Below are positions 17,014 to 26,382 of a stretch of DNA of 64,000 bases, piece by piece. Source of the DNA: Streptococcus suis (GTDB lineage Bacteria > Bacillota > Bacilli > Lactobacillales > Streptococcaceae); NCBI RefSeq assembly GCF_019856455.1, contig NZ_CP082205.1:62001-126000 (forward strand). Direction: 5' to 3'. Below the pieces are notes generated by a model, which was not told where the DNA came from, did no database searches, and saw nothing but the letters and a program-made list of their open reading frames with translations. The position numbers and the translations under genes were made by a program. Numbering within the stretch: the stretch's first letter is position 1; each line of letters starts with the position of its first letter.

Positions 17014-17050
17014 CCTCTGCTAATTTTTATTAGCGGGGGGGGTATTTTTT
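17014..17050 (+). terminator. Attenuator-like hairpin with an eight-G tract
   Basis: CCTCTGCTAAT (17014-17024) pairs with ATTAGCGGGGG (17029-17039) across a TTTT loop, followed by further Gs and TATTTTTTT. It has the form of an intrinsic terminator but sits between the adhesin promoter and its start codon. The G run (17035-17042) is a slippage-prone homopolymer in the descending arm. Confidence 0.65.
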
Positions 17051-17122
17051 TCTATGCTAAAACTTTAAAAAGGGCTATTAGGCGATGTGGCAAATGCCAT
17101 CACAATATATTAGGAGGATTCC

Positions 17123-20100
17123 ATGTCGAAAAAAGATATGTTTAGAAAAGAACAACGTTTTTCTTTTCGTAAGTTTAGCTTTGGTCTAGCTTCAGCAGTC
17201 ATTGCAAACGTAATTTTTGGGGGAGCGATTGCAAATAGCCCTGTTGTGCATGCAAACACAGAAACTCGTGCTGAATCTGCAGAGACAGTATCGTCTGCTA
17301 TAGGGGAGCCGGTAAAGCTTAACGCAGCTACAATACCTGTGTCACCAGAAGGCGAACAAACTCTTTCTGAGGAAAATCAAGCAAGTAAGCAGGCAGAAAA
17401 TCAAGAAGCAGCGACTTTTGATAAGACGCTCTTGGAAAAGCTTATCTTAGAAGCTGACCTCCTTATTAAAGAGGGTGAGAAGAAGCTTGCAGACAATGCA
17501 GAGCTGGGAGCAGCAGTAGCAGCAGCTAAGCCAGTCCTAGGAGCAGCACAAGCTGTATTTTCTGACCAAGCTGCTAGCGCAGAACAGGTAGCAGAACAAG
17601 AAGAGGCTCTCCGCCAAGCTAGCAGTAAAGTCGGTGCTCAGCTAGCACTTCTTTCAGAAGATGGTAATGTTACTGTTGTCTTGACTACAAGTGCGGCTAC
17701 AGACGATATGATAAGATACCCGTCAACAGCAGATGAAGCAACACCAAAAGGGTATGTTAGAGTAGAGTTTGCTCAAGGTCCTTACACAAAGTCAGGTGCA
17801 TGGGTATGGAAAGGTAATCCTGGGGAGTTTCGAAACGCCAAAAAAGTTGTTTATTTTGTGAAGGAAGGGACAACTTGGGGGCAATTGGTAGATAATCCAC
17901 AATTTATATTTCCTGAAGCTGATTTGGAAGATAGTGATGTGGTTGTAGGTTGGATTTGGAATAATACGGGATACAGTCCGAATATAGCATTACAGCCTAG
18001 AAAAAAACATCAAAATAGCCTAGTTATTAATTCTGTCCTAAAGCCAAATGTGGTTTATAAAGCTGAGCAAGTAGAACCACTTAATGCTAGTATAGAAGAA
18101 TATAAAGGGAAATATAGTGAGGAAGATGCAGAAAAATGGCGTTTTATCACATTTGATGCACAGGGGGGGCAAGCTCCAGTAAAAAATCAAGTAAATGGTA
18201 GTATAGTACAGCGTACTTTATATTCTGTTGCAGTATATTATCAAGGTATCGCTTATTCAAATGGTGAATTCACAAAACGTGTTTTCAATCCTACTTTAGA
18301 CAAACATACATTTGTAAGATGGCAAACAGATGAAAAAAAAGTTTTACCCAAAGATGCAACGATTATTTCAGAAGACGAAACATATAAAGCCTTATATATC
18401 AAACACCTTGATACACAAATCACAGTTGGTAATCAGGCTGCTTTAAAACCAAAAGAAAAAGCAGCAGTTGAGGCAGCAATTAGACAAGCAAACCCTGATA
18501 CAGCAGATTTGATTGAAACAATAACTGTTAATGACAATGGTAGTGTGGTTGTGACTTATAAAGGTGGCGGTTCAGTCACTTTACCAACCCATTTAAACGT
18601 TGTAGAAGATTTAGAAACAGCTAAAGCAGATGCCAACAAAGCAATCGACGATGCGAAAGCAGCAGCGTTGTCAGCAATTGAAGCAAGCAACAACTTAACG
18701 CCAGAACAACGAGCAGCAGCTAAACAAGAAGTTGAAACAGCAGCAACGGAAGCGAAACAAAACGTTGCATCAGCAACAACACCAGAATTGGTACAAGAAA
18801 AAGAAACAGCTGGTGTGGATGCAATTAAAGCAAAAGCCTTAGAAACAGCTAAAGCAGATGCCAACAAAGCAATCGACGATGCGAAAGCAGCAGCGTTGTC
18901 AGCAATTGAAGCAAGCAACAACTTAACGCCAGAACAACGAGCAGCAGCTAAACAAGAAGTTGAAACAGCAGCAACGGAAGCGAAACAAAACGTTGCATCA
19001 GCAACAACACCAGAATTGGTACAAGAAAAAGAAACAGCTGGTGTGGATGCAATTAAAGCAAAAGCCTTAGAAACAGCTAAAGCAGATGCCAACAAAGCAA
19101 TCGACGATGCGAAAGCAGCAGCGTTGTCAGCAATTGAAGCAAGCAACAACTTAACGCCAGAACAACGAGCAGCAGCTAAACAAGAAGTTGAAACAGCAGC
19201 AACGGAAGCGAAACAAAACGTTGCATCAGCAACAACACCAGAATTGGTACAAGAAAAAGAAACAGCTGGTGTGGATGCAATTAAAGCAAAAGCCTTAGAA
19301 ACAGCTAAAGCAGATGCCAACAAAGCAATCGACGATGCGAAAGCAGCAGCGTTGTCAGCAATTGAAGCAAGCAACAACTTAACGCCAGAACAACGAGCAG
19401 CAGCTAAACAAGAAGTTGAAACAGCAGCAACGGAAGCGAAACAAAACGTTGCATCAGCAACAACACCAGAATTGGTACAAGAAAAAGAAACAGCTGGTGT
19501 GGATGCAATTAAAGCAAAAGCCTTAGAAACAGCTAAAGCAGATGCCAACAAAGCAATCGACGATGCGAAAGCAGCAGCGTTGTCAGCAATTGAAGCAAGC
19601 AACAACTTAACGCCAGAACAACGAGCAGCAGCTAAACAAGAAGTTGAAACAGCAGCAACGGAAGCGAAACAAAACGTTGCATCAGCAACAACACCAGAAT
19701 TGGTACAAGAAAAAGAAACAGCTGGTGTGGATGCAATTAAAGCAAAAGCCTTAGAAACAGCTAAAGCAGATGCCAACAAAGCAATCGACGATGCGAAAGC
19801 AGCAGCGTTGTCAGCAATTGAAGCAAGCAACAACTTAACGCCAGAACAACGAGCAGCAGCTAAACAAGAAGTTGAAACAGCAGCAACGGAAGCGAAACAA
19901 AACGTTGCATCAGCAACAACACCAGAATTGGTACAAGAAAAAGAAACAGCTGGTGTGGATGCAATTAAAGCAAAAGCCTTAGAAACAGCTAAAGCAGATG
20001 CCAACAAAGCAATCGACGATGCGAAAGCAGCAGCGTTGTCAGCAATTGAAGCAAGCAACAACTTAACGCCAGAACAACGAGCAGCAGCTAAACAAGAAGT

Positions 20101-21337
20101 TGAAACAGCAGCAACGGAAGCGAAACAAAACGTTGCATCAGCAACAACACCAGAATTGGTACAAGAAAAAGAAACAGCTGGTGTGGATGCAATTAAAGCA
20201 AAAGCCTTAGAAACAGCTAAAGCAGATGCCAACAAAGCAATCGACGATGCGAAAGCAGCAGCGTTGTCAGCAATTGAAGCAAGCAACAACTTAACGCCAG
20301 AACAACGAGCAGCAGCTAAACAAGAAGTTGAAACAGCAGCAACGGAAGCGAATACAGCCATCGATGTAGCTACAACTCCAGCTGAAGCTCAAGTTGCTGA
20401 AGATAAAGGTGTTGCAGCAATTACTGGAGATATTCTTGATGTGGCTAAGCAAGACGCTAAGAACAAGGTTGTTGCAGAAGCGGATGCCGTTAAAGCAGCA
20501 ATTGACAATAACCCAGGTTTGTCAGATGTTCAGAAAACTGCAGGCAAGGCTGATATTGATAAAGCAGTTGAAGCAGCTCTCATTTCAATAAATGGAGCGG
20601 GAACTTATTACGAATTGCTCCAAATCAAACTTCCAGTTGCAGCACTTATCAAGCCAGTTGTTCAAACAACACCAGTAGTTGATCCAAATAACTTGACTGA
20701 TGCAGAATTGGCTCGCATCAAGGTTCTTCTTGAAGAAAATAATGACTTCCCTGCTGGAACAGAAATTATTGTTGCCAAAGCAGGTTCAGTAACAATCAAG
20801 TACCCAGATGGTTCTATTGATTTGGTGACACCTGCAGAAACTGTGAAACAAGCAGACTTGACAGCCCCAGTGATTGAAGATGATGCAAAAGGAAATATCG
20901 TTATAACACCTTCTGAGGAAGCTACTAAGTTAGTGATTACTTATGTTGATAAAAACGGTAAGGCGCAAACTGTTGTTGTTACTAAAGATTCAAATGGTTT
21001 GTGGACAACAACTGATGCAGTTGTGATTGTAGATTCAGTAACTGGTCAAGTGACTATTCCAGATTCTGAAATGAAACCAAATACTCAAGTTACAGCATAC
21101 TCTGAGGATGAAGCTGGAAATGTTTCTGCAACTGGTTTAGTTGAAATCGTAGCAGTTGATGAGAATAATCCTTCTGCTGGAGTGAAAGTTAAATCAGCTG
21201 ATAAGAAAGCTAAGCAATTGCCAAATACTGGTGAGAAAGATAATTCAGTAGCTTCTCTTGGATTAGCAGCTCTTGGAATGGGATTGGCACTTTTTGCAGC
21301 AAAGAGAAAAAAAAGACGAAGAAGAAGCTTAAAATAA
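17123..21337 (+). CDS. YSIRK/LPXTG surface protein with DUF1542-like repeats
   Basis: 1404 residues. A YSIRK-type signal (RFSFRKFSFGLASAVIANVI, about 10-45) is followed by an A-region with a helical segment (about 75-175) and a beta-rich part containing FITFDAQGGQ. Next come 76-residue helical repeats (about 497-1076) of DUF1542 type, Rib-like and Ig-like modules, and the sortase signal LPNTG (1366-1370) with hydrophobic and basic tail. It is anchored to peptidoglycan by sortase A and probably projects an adhesive head on a helical stalk. It starts behind AGGAGG. Repeat number probably varies between strains. Confidence 0.9.
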   Translation: MSKKDMFRKEQRFSFRKFSFGLASAVIANVIFGGAIANSPVVHANTETRAESAETVSSAIGEPVKLNAATIPVSPEGEQTLSEENQASKQAENQEAATFDKTLLEKLILEADLLIKEGEKKLADNAELGAAVAAAKPVLGAAQAVFSDQAASAEQVAEQEEALRQASSKVGAQLALLSEDGNVTVVLTTSAATDDMIRYPSTADEATPKGYVRVEFAQGPYTKSGAWVWKGNPGEFRNAKKVVYFVKEGTTWGQLVDNPQFIFPEADLEDSDVVVGWIWNNTGYSPNIALQPRKKHQNSLVINSVLKPNVVYKAEQVEPLNASIEEYKGKYSEEDAEKWRFITFDAQGGQAPVKNQVNGSIVQRTLYSVAVYYQGIAYSNGEFTKRVFNPTLDKHTFVRWQTDEKKVLPKDATIISEDETYKALYIKHLDTQITVGNQAALKPKEKAAVEAAIRQANPDTADLIETITVNDNGSVVVTYKGGGSVTLPTHLNVVEDLETAKADANKAIDDAKAAALSAIEASNNLTPEQRAAAKQEVETAATEAKQNVASATTPELVQEKETAGVDAIKAKALETAKADANKAIDDAKAAALSAIEASNNLTPEQRAAAKQEVETAATEAKQNVASATTPELVQEKETAGVDAIKAKALETAKADANKAIDDAKAAALSAIEASNNLTPEQRAAAKQEVETAATEAKQNVASATTPELVQEKETAGVDAIKAKALETAKADANKAIDDAKAAALSAIEASNNLTPEQRAAAKQEVETAATEAKQNVASATTPELVQEKETAGVDAIKAKALETAKADANKAIDDAKAAALSAIEASNNLTPEQRAAAKQEVETAATEAKQNVASATTPELVQEKETAGVDAIKAKALETAKADANKAIDDAKAAALSAIEASNNLTPEQRAAAKQEVETAATEAKQNVASATTPELVQEKETAGVDAIKAKALETAKADANKAIDDAKAAALSAIEASNNLTPEQRAAAKQEVETAATEAKQNVASATTPELVQEKETAGVDAIKAKALETAKADANKAIDDAKAAALSAIEASNNLTPEQRAAAKQEVETAATEANTAIDVATTPAEAQVAEDKGVAAITGDILDVAKQDAKNKVVAEADAVKAAIDNNPGLSDVQKTAGKADIDKAVEAALISINGAGTYYELLQIKLPVAALIKPVVQTTPVVDPNNLTDAELARIKVLLEENNDFPAGTEIIVAKAGSVTIKYPDGSIDLVTPAETVKQADLTAPVIEDDAKGNIVITPSEEATKLVITYVDKNGKAQTVVVTKDSNGLWTTTDAVVIVDSVTGQVTIPDSEMKPNTQVTAYSEDEAGNVSATGLVEIVAVDENNPSAGVKVKSADKKAKQLPNTGEKDNSVASLGLAALGMGLALFAAKRKKRRRRSLK
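18611..20352 (+). repeat. Tandem 228-bp coding repeats (7 full + 1 partial)
   Basis: Unit starts lie at 18611, 18839, 19067, 19295, 19523, 19751, 19979 and 20207, each 228 bp (76 codons). By eye the units are identical at the DNA level; the last diverges near 20352. Perfect identity implies recent expansion or gene conversion. Copy number in the assembly may be unreliable. Confidence 0.92.
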
Positions 21338-21461
21338 CTTCTTCATCGGAACCTCTTTGTTAAGAAGAGTAGGTAATCTTGTGGGTGCATGATCAGTATC
21401 TACTAATGGTGACAAAACAGTCATCTTAACGAGATATTTATCTGTATCGATAGAAAGATGC

Positions 21462-21498
21462 AAAAGGACTTAAAGTCAATTGACTTTAGGTCCTTTTC
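21462..21498. terminator. Bidirectional terminator after the adhesin
   Basis: A long near-perfect inverted repeat, AAAAGGACTTAAAGTC against GACTTTAGGTCCTTTT, with A- and T-rich flanks. Confidence 0.85.
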
Positions 21499-21610
21499 AT
21501 TGTTGGTAAGAATTGAAATTTAGCTATAAATGTGAGAAAATAACAGTAAGCGCCCAATAACAAGGTATATTGAAAAGGCTCCAAAGTCCTGTCGACTCTG
21601 GAACCTTTTT

Positions 21611-23123
21611 CTATTTACAAGCTCTCTTAATATTTTTATCCCATGGCAAATAGGCTTCTAAAACCTCCTTTTTTGCGAGCGACTCCTCATTAGGTAAGTG
21701 TTCTAGAAGATAGGTCATATATTTTTCTGCATCAAGTCCGTGTCGCTTAGCTGTTTCTAAAAGACTCAAAATGACAGCTGTCGACTTGGCTCCCTCAAAG
21801 CTCTGAGAAAAAAGCCAATTTTTTCTGCCCATCACCAAGGTCTTCATAGCCCTCTCAGCCATATTGTTGGACAGGACTAGGTCACCGTCCGAGAGAACGG
21901 CTCGGAAGGTGGTTTCGTATTTGAGGCTATACTCTATTGCAGTACCCAATTTGGAAGCTGGCAAGACAGCCTGTTCACGGCACCAATAAAAGAACTCGTC
22001 CATCAAGGGAGTTAACTCTGTCTGCCGTTTATGTAGCCGTTCCTCAGTAGACAGGTCAGCCCAGTCACTCTCCAAGGCAAACAGGCGGTCGCAATAGGCT
22101 AATCCCTTGGCTCCTAAAGAAGTATTATCTGTCTTCTTAGGAGTCGCCTCAAAAAATTTTCGTCTAACATGAGCCCAACAGCCAACGAGCTGAGCCTTGT
22201 CTAATTGACGATAAGCACTCCACATGTCACAATGAACGTAGCCCGCATAGTCCCCAAGAAACTCCTCCACAACTAAGCCGCTCCGTCGTTTGTCATGATG
22301 ATAGAGGGTAATTCCATTTTTCTCATGTTTCCCAGACAAGAAAGTCCAGTAGTAGGTCAACTGGCTATCATTTTCTAAGACCTTGTAGGAAGTCTCATCC
22401 GCATGAAGAATAGGCTGCTCCAACAATTTCTCGTGCAACAGGTTATAAATCGGCTCGAAATAATACTGACTAGACTTGATGTGCCAGTTGGCTATTTCCT
22501 TCCGACTGATGGGCAGGCCAAGTTTATGCCAGTCCTCTTCCTGACGGTAATTGGGTACCTTCAGATTGAATTTCTGGTGAATGGTGTGAGCGATGATAGA
22601 GGCTGAACCCAAGCTGTGTGCCAAAGGTGCCTTAGGAACAGGAGCCTTGATAATCTTATCGCTTAGATTCTTCTGACTACATGCCTGACACTTGTATGCG
22701 TGTTGAACATGGTCAATCCGCTTTAATTGTGCAGGAATGAAGACCAACTCTTGTCGTTGAACAGTTGAGCCAATCTCTTTCAGCTGACCATGACAGTCTG
22801 GACAAGTGCAGTCTTCGCCCTGCAATTCGTGATGCACAATCTCTGGAGTGAACTGGCTGAAAATAGCCTGACGAACTCCCTTAGCTTTCTTGCGTTTATA
22901 GGTGATGGTCTCCGTTTCAACTGGGTAAGTCAGCTTCTTCTTCAGGGAGACTTTCCTCCCCAAACAAGCTCAGCTGACCTGGTTGATATACGACCTTCTC
23001 TGATGATTTTCCGTAGAGTTTCTGTCTCAGATAGTCAACCTGTTCTCGAAGGAGAGTGAGTTCATTAGCCATCATCTCTATCGTTTTTGACTGTGTTTCA
23101 ATAATTTTTTCTAGTGATGACAT
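21611..23123 (-). pseudogene. IS66 transposase TnpC, frameshifted
   Basis: The N-terminal coiled coil (MSSLEKIIETQSKTIEMMAN, LREQVDYLRQKLYG, then GQLSLFGEES) runs in one frame to a stop at about 22917. The main part (zinc-finger-like CTCPDCHG / CQAC, then the DDE region ILHADETSYKVLE and LVGCWAHVRRKF) lies in another. A one-base change near 22930-22945 accounts for it, since EEEADL would join directly to PVETETITYKRKK. The intact protein would be about 500 residues. Confidence 0.82.
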
Positions 23124-23173
23124 AACCAATCTCCTTCTTTTTATCTCATTATACACAAAGAAAAGCCATGATT

Positions 23174-23524
23174 TCAATAGAAATCACGACTTTTTGAAAC
23201 ATTTATTTTTGGAATGATAGAAAATCCTTTCATGAGCCAGTCGACTTGCTCGGAAGTTAGAGCCTTGACCTCTTCTTCATTGTTTGGCCAGGTCAATTTC
23301 CCATTTTCAAAACGTTTATACAATAACCAAAATCCCTGTCCATCCCAATAAAGAGCTTTGAACCGGTCTTTTCGACCTCCGCAGAAGAGATAGACCTGAC
23401 CGGAGAAGGGATCCAGGTTGAACTGACTTTTGATAAGATAGGCCAGGGAATCAATTCCCTGACGCATATCTGTTTTTCCACAGACCAAGTAAACTTGACC
23501 TAAATCACTGAGTTGGATGGTCAT
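23174..23524 (-). CDS. IS66 accessory protein TnpB
   Basis: 116 residues with the typical TnpB sequence QVYLVCGKTDMRQGIDSLAY and DRFKALYWDGQGFWLLYKRF. It is required with TnpA and TnpC for IS66 transposition, though its biochemical role is unclear. The gene overlaps the end of the upstream tnpA-like gene by 20 bp, the usual translational coupling in this family. Confidence 0.88.
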   Translation of the reverse strand: MTIQLSDLGQVYLVCGKTDMRQGIDSLAYLIKSQFNLDPFSGQVYLFCGGRKDRFKALYWDGQGFWLLYKRFENGKLTWPNNEEEVKALTSEQVDWLMKGFSIIPKINVSKSRDFY

Positions 23525-23690
23525 AGAACAGTACCTTATCTAAGATTGTTTCTAGTGTTTCTTGATTGATAGTGTGAAAGACTGTGAGCTCCACTTTTCC
23601 GAGACGAATTTTCATCATAATATCGTTTCTGCCTCGCTTCTCAAAGCGGCGAGATTGGGGAACAGTCAATGGAATGATGGGGTGTGACAT
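23505..23690 (-). CDS. IS66 TnpA-like protein, short
   Basis: 61 residues in the tnpA position of IS66. The N-terminal part is basic (QSRRFEKRGRN) and the C-terminal part reads KIRLGKVELTVFHTINQE. It is shorter than many TnpA proteins, so it may be a shortened variant. Assignment rests mainly on position and overlap with tnpB. Confidence 0.6.
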   Translation of the reverse strand: MSHPIIPLTVPQSRRFEKRGRNDIMMKIRLGKVELTVFHTINQETLETILDKVLFYDHPTQ

Positions 23691-23814
23691 AATAAATCCT
23701 CCAGTTTTGTTTTTCTAACAGTATACTGGAGGAGGGAGTGGGTGGATAGATACCTTGTTATTGGGCGGTTACAATACATTTTCGAATCATTGTGAGAAAA
23801 TAAGGAGATAATGA

Positions 23815-24516
23815 ATGAAAGAACATGCCTTTCGTGAGGGGATGCGGGATGCCATTCCCACAAGCTTGGGTTATGCCAGTATTGGTCTGGCCTGCGGTGT
23901 CGTATCTGTCAATTCGGGGATTTCTGCGACTGAAATGGGATTGATGAGCCTTTTGGTCTATGCAGGGAGTGCCCAGTTTGTTATGTGTGCGATGATTTTG
24001 GCAGGGGCTCCTCTCCTGTCTATTGCGGTGACGGTTTTCTTTGTCAATCTGCGGAACTTCCTCATGTGTTTGCACACAACAACGATTTTTCAGGGAAACA
24101 GTCTGGGTTCCAATATTCTTATTGGTTCTTTTGTGACCGACGAGTCTCATGCAGTGCTTTTACGCAAGCATATTGAGGACAAGGAGATTTCTCCTGTCTG
24201 GATGTATGGGAACAACTTTGCCAGCTATGCGTCATGGGTGATTTTTACCATTTTAGGTAATCTCATCGGTGGGCTTATCCCAAATCCAGAGCAGTTTGGT
24301 CTTGATTTCGCCCTGGTTGCCATGTTTGTTGGTATCTTTTCCGGTCAGCTGGAAGCTATGGCACGGACCATTCCTGTCAAGAAGATTGGCCTGATTTTGC
24401 TGGCTGTTGGTTTGGCCTATGTCGGCTTGTCTGTGCTTGTGTCGTCTTATGTGGCGGTACTTTTAGCAACGCTTTTAGGTTGTTTTGTGGGAGTAATGAT
24501 TGATGATAAAAACTAG
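23815..24516 (+). CDS. azlC: AzlC-type branched-chain amino acid exporter subunit
   Basis: 233 residues with several membrane helices and AzlC signatures (IPTSLGYASIGLACGVV, LVYAGSAQFVMCAMI, NLRNFLMCL, TDESHAV). With AzlD it forms an LIV-E type exporter for branched-chain amino acids. It starts behind AAGGAG and overlaps azlD by 17 bp, so the subunits are coupled. IS66 ends only 42 bp upstream and has probably replaced or altered the promoter. Confidence 0.88.
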   Translation: MKEHAFREGMRDAIPTSLGYASIGLACGVVSVNSGISATEMGLMSLLVYAGSAQFVMCAMILAGAPLLSIAVTVFFVNLRNFLMCLHTTTIFQGNSLGSNILIGSFVTDESHAVLLRKHIEDKEISPVWMYGNNFASYASWVIFTILGNLIGGLIPNPEQFGLDFALVAMFVGIFSGQLEAMARTIPVKKIGLILLAVGLAYVGLSVLVSSYVAVLLATLLGCFVGVMIDDKN

Positions 24517-24826
24517 TATTTTACTGATTATTCTAGCTTCAGCCCTTGTAACTTGGGTGCCGCGTGTCCTTCCTTTTGTCCTCACTCAAAACAAATCCTT
24601 GCCTCCTAAGTTGATAAAATTTCTCAGTTTTCTTCCGCTCACCATTATCTTTGCCCTGACCCTGTCTAGCATCATGGATGAGGAAGTCGGTTCTCTACCA
24701 AGCTTTCTTCCCGTTGAAAGTATCGCCCTGATTCCAACCTTCCTAGTGGTATTAAAGACCAAAAATATCCTACTGGCTGTTTTAGTCGGCGTTTTGACAA
24801 CTGCGGCTCTCCGCTTGGCTTTCTAG
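24500..24826 (+). CDS. azlD: AzlD-type branched-chain amino acid exporter subunit
   Basis: 108 residues with about four membrane segments (ILLIILASALVTWVPRVLPF, FLPLTIIFALTLSSIM, LLAVLVGVLTTAALRLAF). It is the small partner of AzlC, and its gene starts inside the 3' end of azlC. Length and topology are normal for the family. Confidence 0.87.
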   Translation: MMIKTSILLIILASALVTWVPRVLPFVLTQNKSLPPKLIKFLSFLPLTIIFALTLSSIMDEEVGSLPSFLPVESIALIPTFLVVLKTKNILLAVLVGVLTTAALRLAF

Positions 24827-24836
24827 GAGGTAAGTT

Positions 24837-25859
24837 ATGGTAAAGGAAAATGCCAGAGGTGTCGGACTTTGTTTGCTTTTGGCTTTGGTGGGCCAGTGGT
24901 CAGGCAGTTTCTTTCCCCTAGTGGGTGGGTCTGTTTTTTCCCTTCTGATCGGAATGAGCCTGAACTTCTATGTTTCAAGCCAAAATGAATTTCAGTCTGG
25001 GCTTACATTCACCTCTAAGAAAGTCTTGCAGTATGCGGTGATTTGTTTGGGCTTTGGTTTAAATCTATCTGCGGTCCTTGCAGTTGGTCGTCAGTCGCTT
25101 CCGCTTATCCTATCGACTATTAGTTTCGCTTTGTTACTGGCATTCCTGATGTGGAAATTCTTGCCGATTTCTTCTCATCTGGCGACCTTGATTGGCGTTG
25201 GGACCTCTATCTGTGGAGGTTCTGCTATTGCGGCGACTGCCCCTGTTATTGAGGCTGATGATGAGGATGTGGCGCAGGCTATCTCGGTTATCTTTCTCTT
25301 TAATGTTTTGGCGGCTTTGGTCTTTCCTAGCTTGGCAACTTGGCTGGGTTTCTCGACAGATTCGGGTCAGGCCTTTGGGATGTTCGCCGGAACGGCGGTT
25401 AATGATACCTCGTCGGTCACTGCAGCAGCTTCGACTTGGGATAGTCTTTATGGTTTAGGAAGTCAGACCTTGGATACGGCTGTGACAGTCAAGCTGACGC
25501 GGACCTTGGCTATTATTCCCATCATGACGGTTTTAGCTATCTGGAAAGCTAGAGGTCAGGGTGTAGGAGCAGATAGCAAGTCTCTCTTAGCAGGTTTTCC
25601 AACCTTTATCCTCTATTTTATCCTAGCTAGTCTGGTAACGACAATTGCCGGTCAGTTTGGAATAGGAGCAGACTTTTTTGCACCACTTAAGGCTTTGTCA
25701 AAATTCCTGATTTGTATGGCGATGGTGGCTATCGGTTTGCGGACCAATTTGCTTGCTCTAGTAAAAAAGGGCAAATCCTCTCTGGTAGTCGGGCTGGTTT
25801 GTTGGCTAGGTGTGACGGTGTTGACACTAGTCTGGCAGGCTCTGCTTGGGATATGGTAA
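24837..25859 (+). CDS. YeiH-family putative anion (sulfate) exporter
   Basis: 340 residues with about ten membrane helices. It has the conserved GVGTSICGGSAIAATAPVI and FAGTAVNDTSSVTAA segments of the YeiH/DUF340-related family (often called putative sulfate exporter; substrate not firmly established). It lies 10 bp after azlD with its own GGAGG, so all three form one operon, closed by a strong terminator at 25870-25904. Confidence 0.82.
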   Translation: MVKENARGVGLCLLLALVGQWSGSFFPLVGGSVFSLLIGMSLNFYVSSQNEFQSGLTFTSKKVLQYAVICLGFGLNLSAVLAVGRQSLPLILSTISFALLLAFLMWKFLPISSHLATLIGVGTSICGGSAIAATAPVIEADDEDVAQAISVIFLFNVLAALVFPSLATWLGFSTDSGQAFGMFAGTAVNDTSSVTAAASTWDSLYGLGSQTLDTAVTVKLTRTLAIIPIMTVLAIWKARGQGVGADSKSLLAGFPTFILYFILASLVTTIAGQFGIGADFFAPLKALSKFLICMAMVAIGLRTNLLALVKKGKSSLVVGLVCWLGVTVLTLVWQALLGIW

Positions 25860-25869
25860 GAAAAGAGCG

Positions 25870-25904
25870 AAAAGCACCTCCATTTTATCGTTGGAGGTGC
25901 TTTT
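25870..25904. terminator. Bidirectional terminator between convergent operons
   Basis: AAAAGCACCTCCA / TGGAGGTGCTTTT perfect 13-bp arms with a 9-nt loop. It serves the azl/YeiH operon on plus and the GNAT gene on minus. Confidence 0.9.
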
Positions 25905-25923
25905 AACCTTGTATTTTATAATG

Positions 25924-26382
25924 TTAGAAATACTGTTCAAAAGCAATATCCGCCCGTTCATAGGGGAATTTATCCTTATCAACTGGGATTTCGATGAAAC
26001 CGAATTTCCGATAAAGGTGGACAGCAGATGTGCATTTTCGATTGGAAACGATGATGACTTTTTGAATATGCTTGTCTCTTATAAAATCCATGCAGGCTTG
26101 CAAACAGGCTTTCCCAGCTCCTTGTCCTGCAAATTCTTTTTTGGCAGCAAATTTCTCAATCTCCCATTCGCCAGATGGCAGGGGTGCAATCATACAGGAA
26201 GCCATGATTTGTCCCTCATCATTGATAGCAAAGAAAATCTTTCCACCATTTGCAAGGCGTTGGTCAATGCTTTCTAAGACGGCACGATCTTCAGGCTCTA
26301 CTTCAAACATTTCTTCGATCCAAGCTAGATTCATAGCGATAAATTCTTCTTTGTATTCGGGTTTGTAGGTTTCAATCTTCAT
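25924..26382 (-). CDS. GNAT-family N-acetyltransferase
   Basis: 152 residues with the acetyl-CoA-binding segment KFAAKKEFAGQGAGKACLQA and the RKCTSAVHLYRKFGFIEIP tail typical of GNAT enzymes. The substrate is not predictable. Its start overlaps the end of the MarR-type regulator gene by 11 bp, so it is probably the regulator's co-transcribed target, perhaps in detoxification. Confidence 0.85.
   Translation of the reverse strand: MKIETYKPEYKEEFIAMNLAWIEEMFEVEPEDRAVLESIDQRLANGGKIFFAINDEGQIMASCMIAPLPSGEWEIEKFAAKKEFAGQGAGKACLQACMDFIRDKHIQKVIIVSNRKCTSAVHLYRKFGFIEIPVDKDKFPYERADIAFEQYF

Larger units (their letters stand above)
21546..23772. mobile_element. IS66-family element (tnpC frameshifted)
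   Basis: 2227 bp bounded by inverted repeats starting GTAAGCGCCCAATAACAAGG on the left and the complement of GTAACCGCCCAATAACAAGG on the right. It encodes the tnpA-tnpB-tnpC set on the minus strand. I see no 8-bp target duplication; both flanks instead carry TGTGAGAAAATAA, which may reflect later recombination. The tnpC frameshift suggests it cannot move by itself. Confidence 0.85.

Noticed and set aside
18611..20352. Possible CRISPR-like array
   Set aside because: Units are contiguous 228-bp coding repeats without spacers, in frame with the adhesin.
18556..20361. Long open reading frame (601 codons) on the minus strand of the adhesin repeats
   Set aside because: The repeat unit (228 bp) is a multiple of three, so one stop-free antisense unit becomes a long frame. 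It has no ribosome-binding site and a low-complexity Ala/Ser product.
21531..23803. TGTGAGAAAATAA on both sides of IS66 as a target duplication
   Set aside because: The copies are not adjacent to the inverted repeats and are longer than the 8-bp duplication of IS66. Coincidence or later recombination is more likely.
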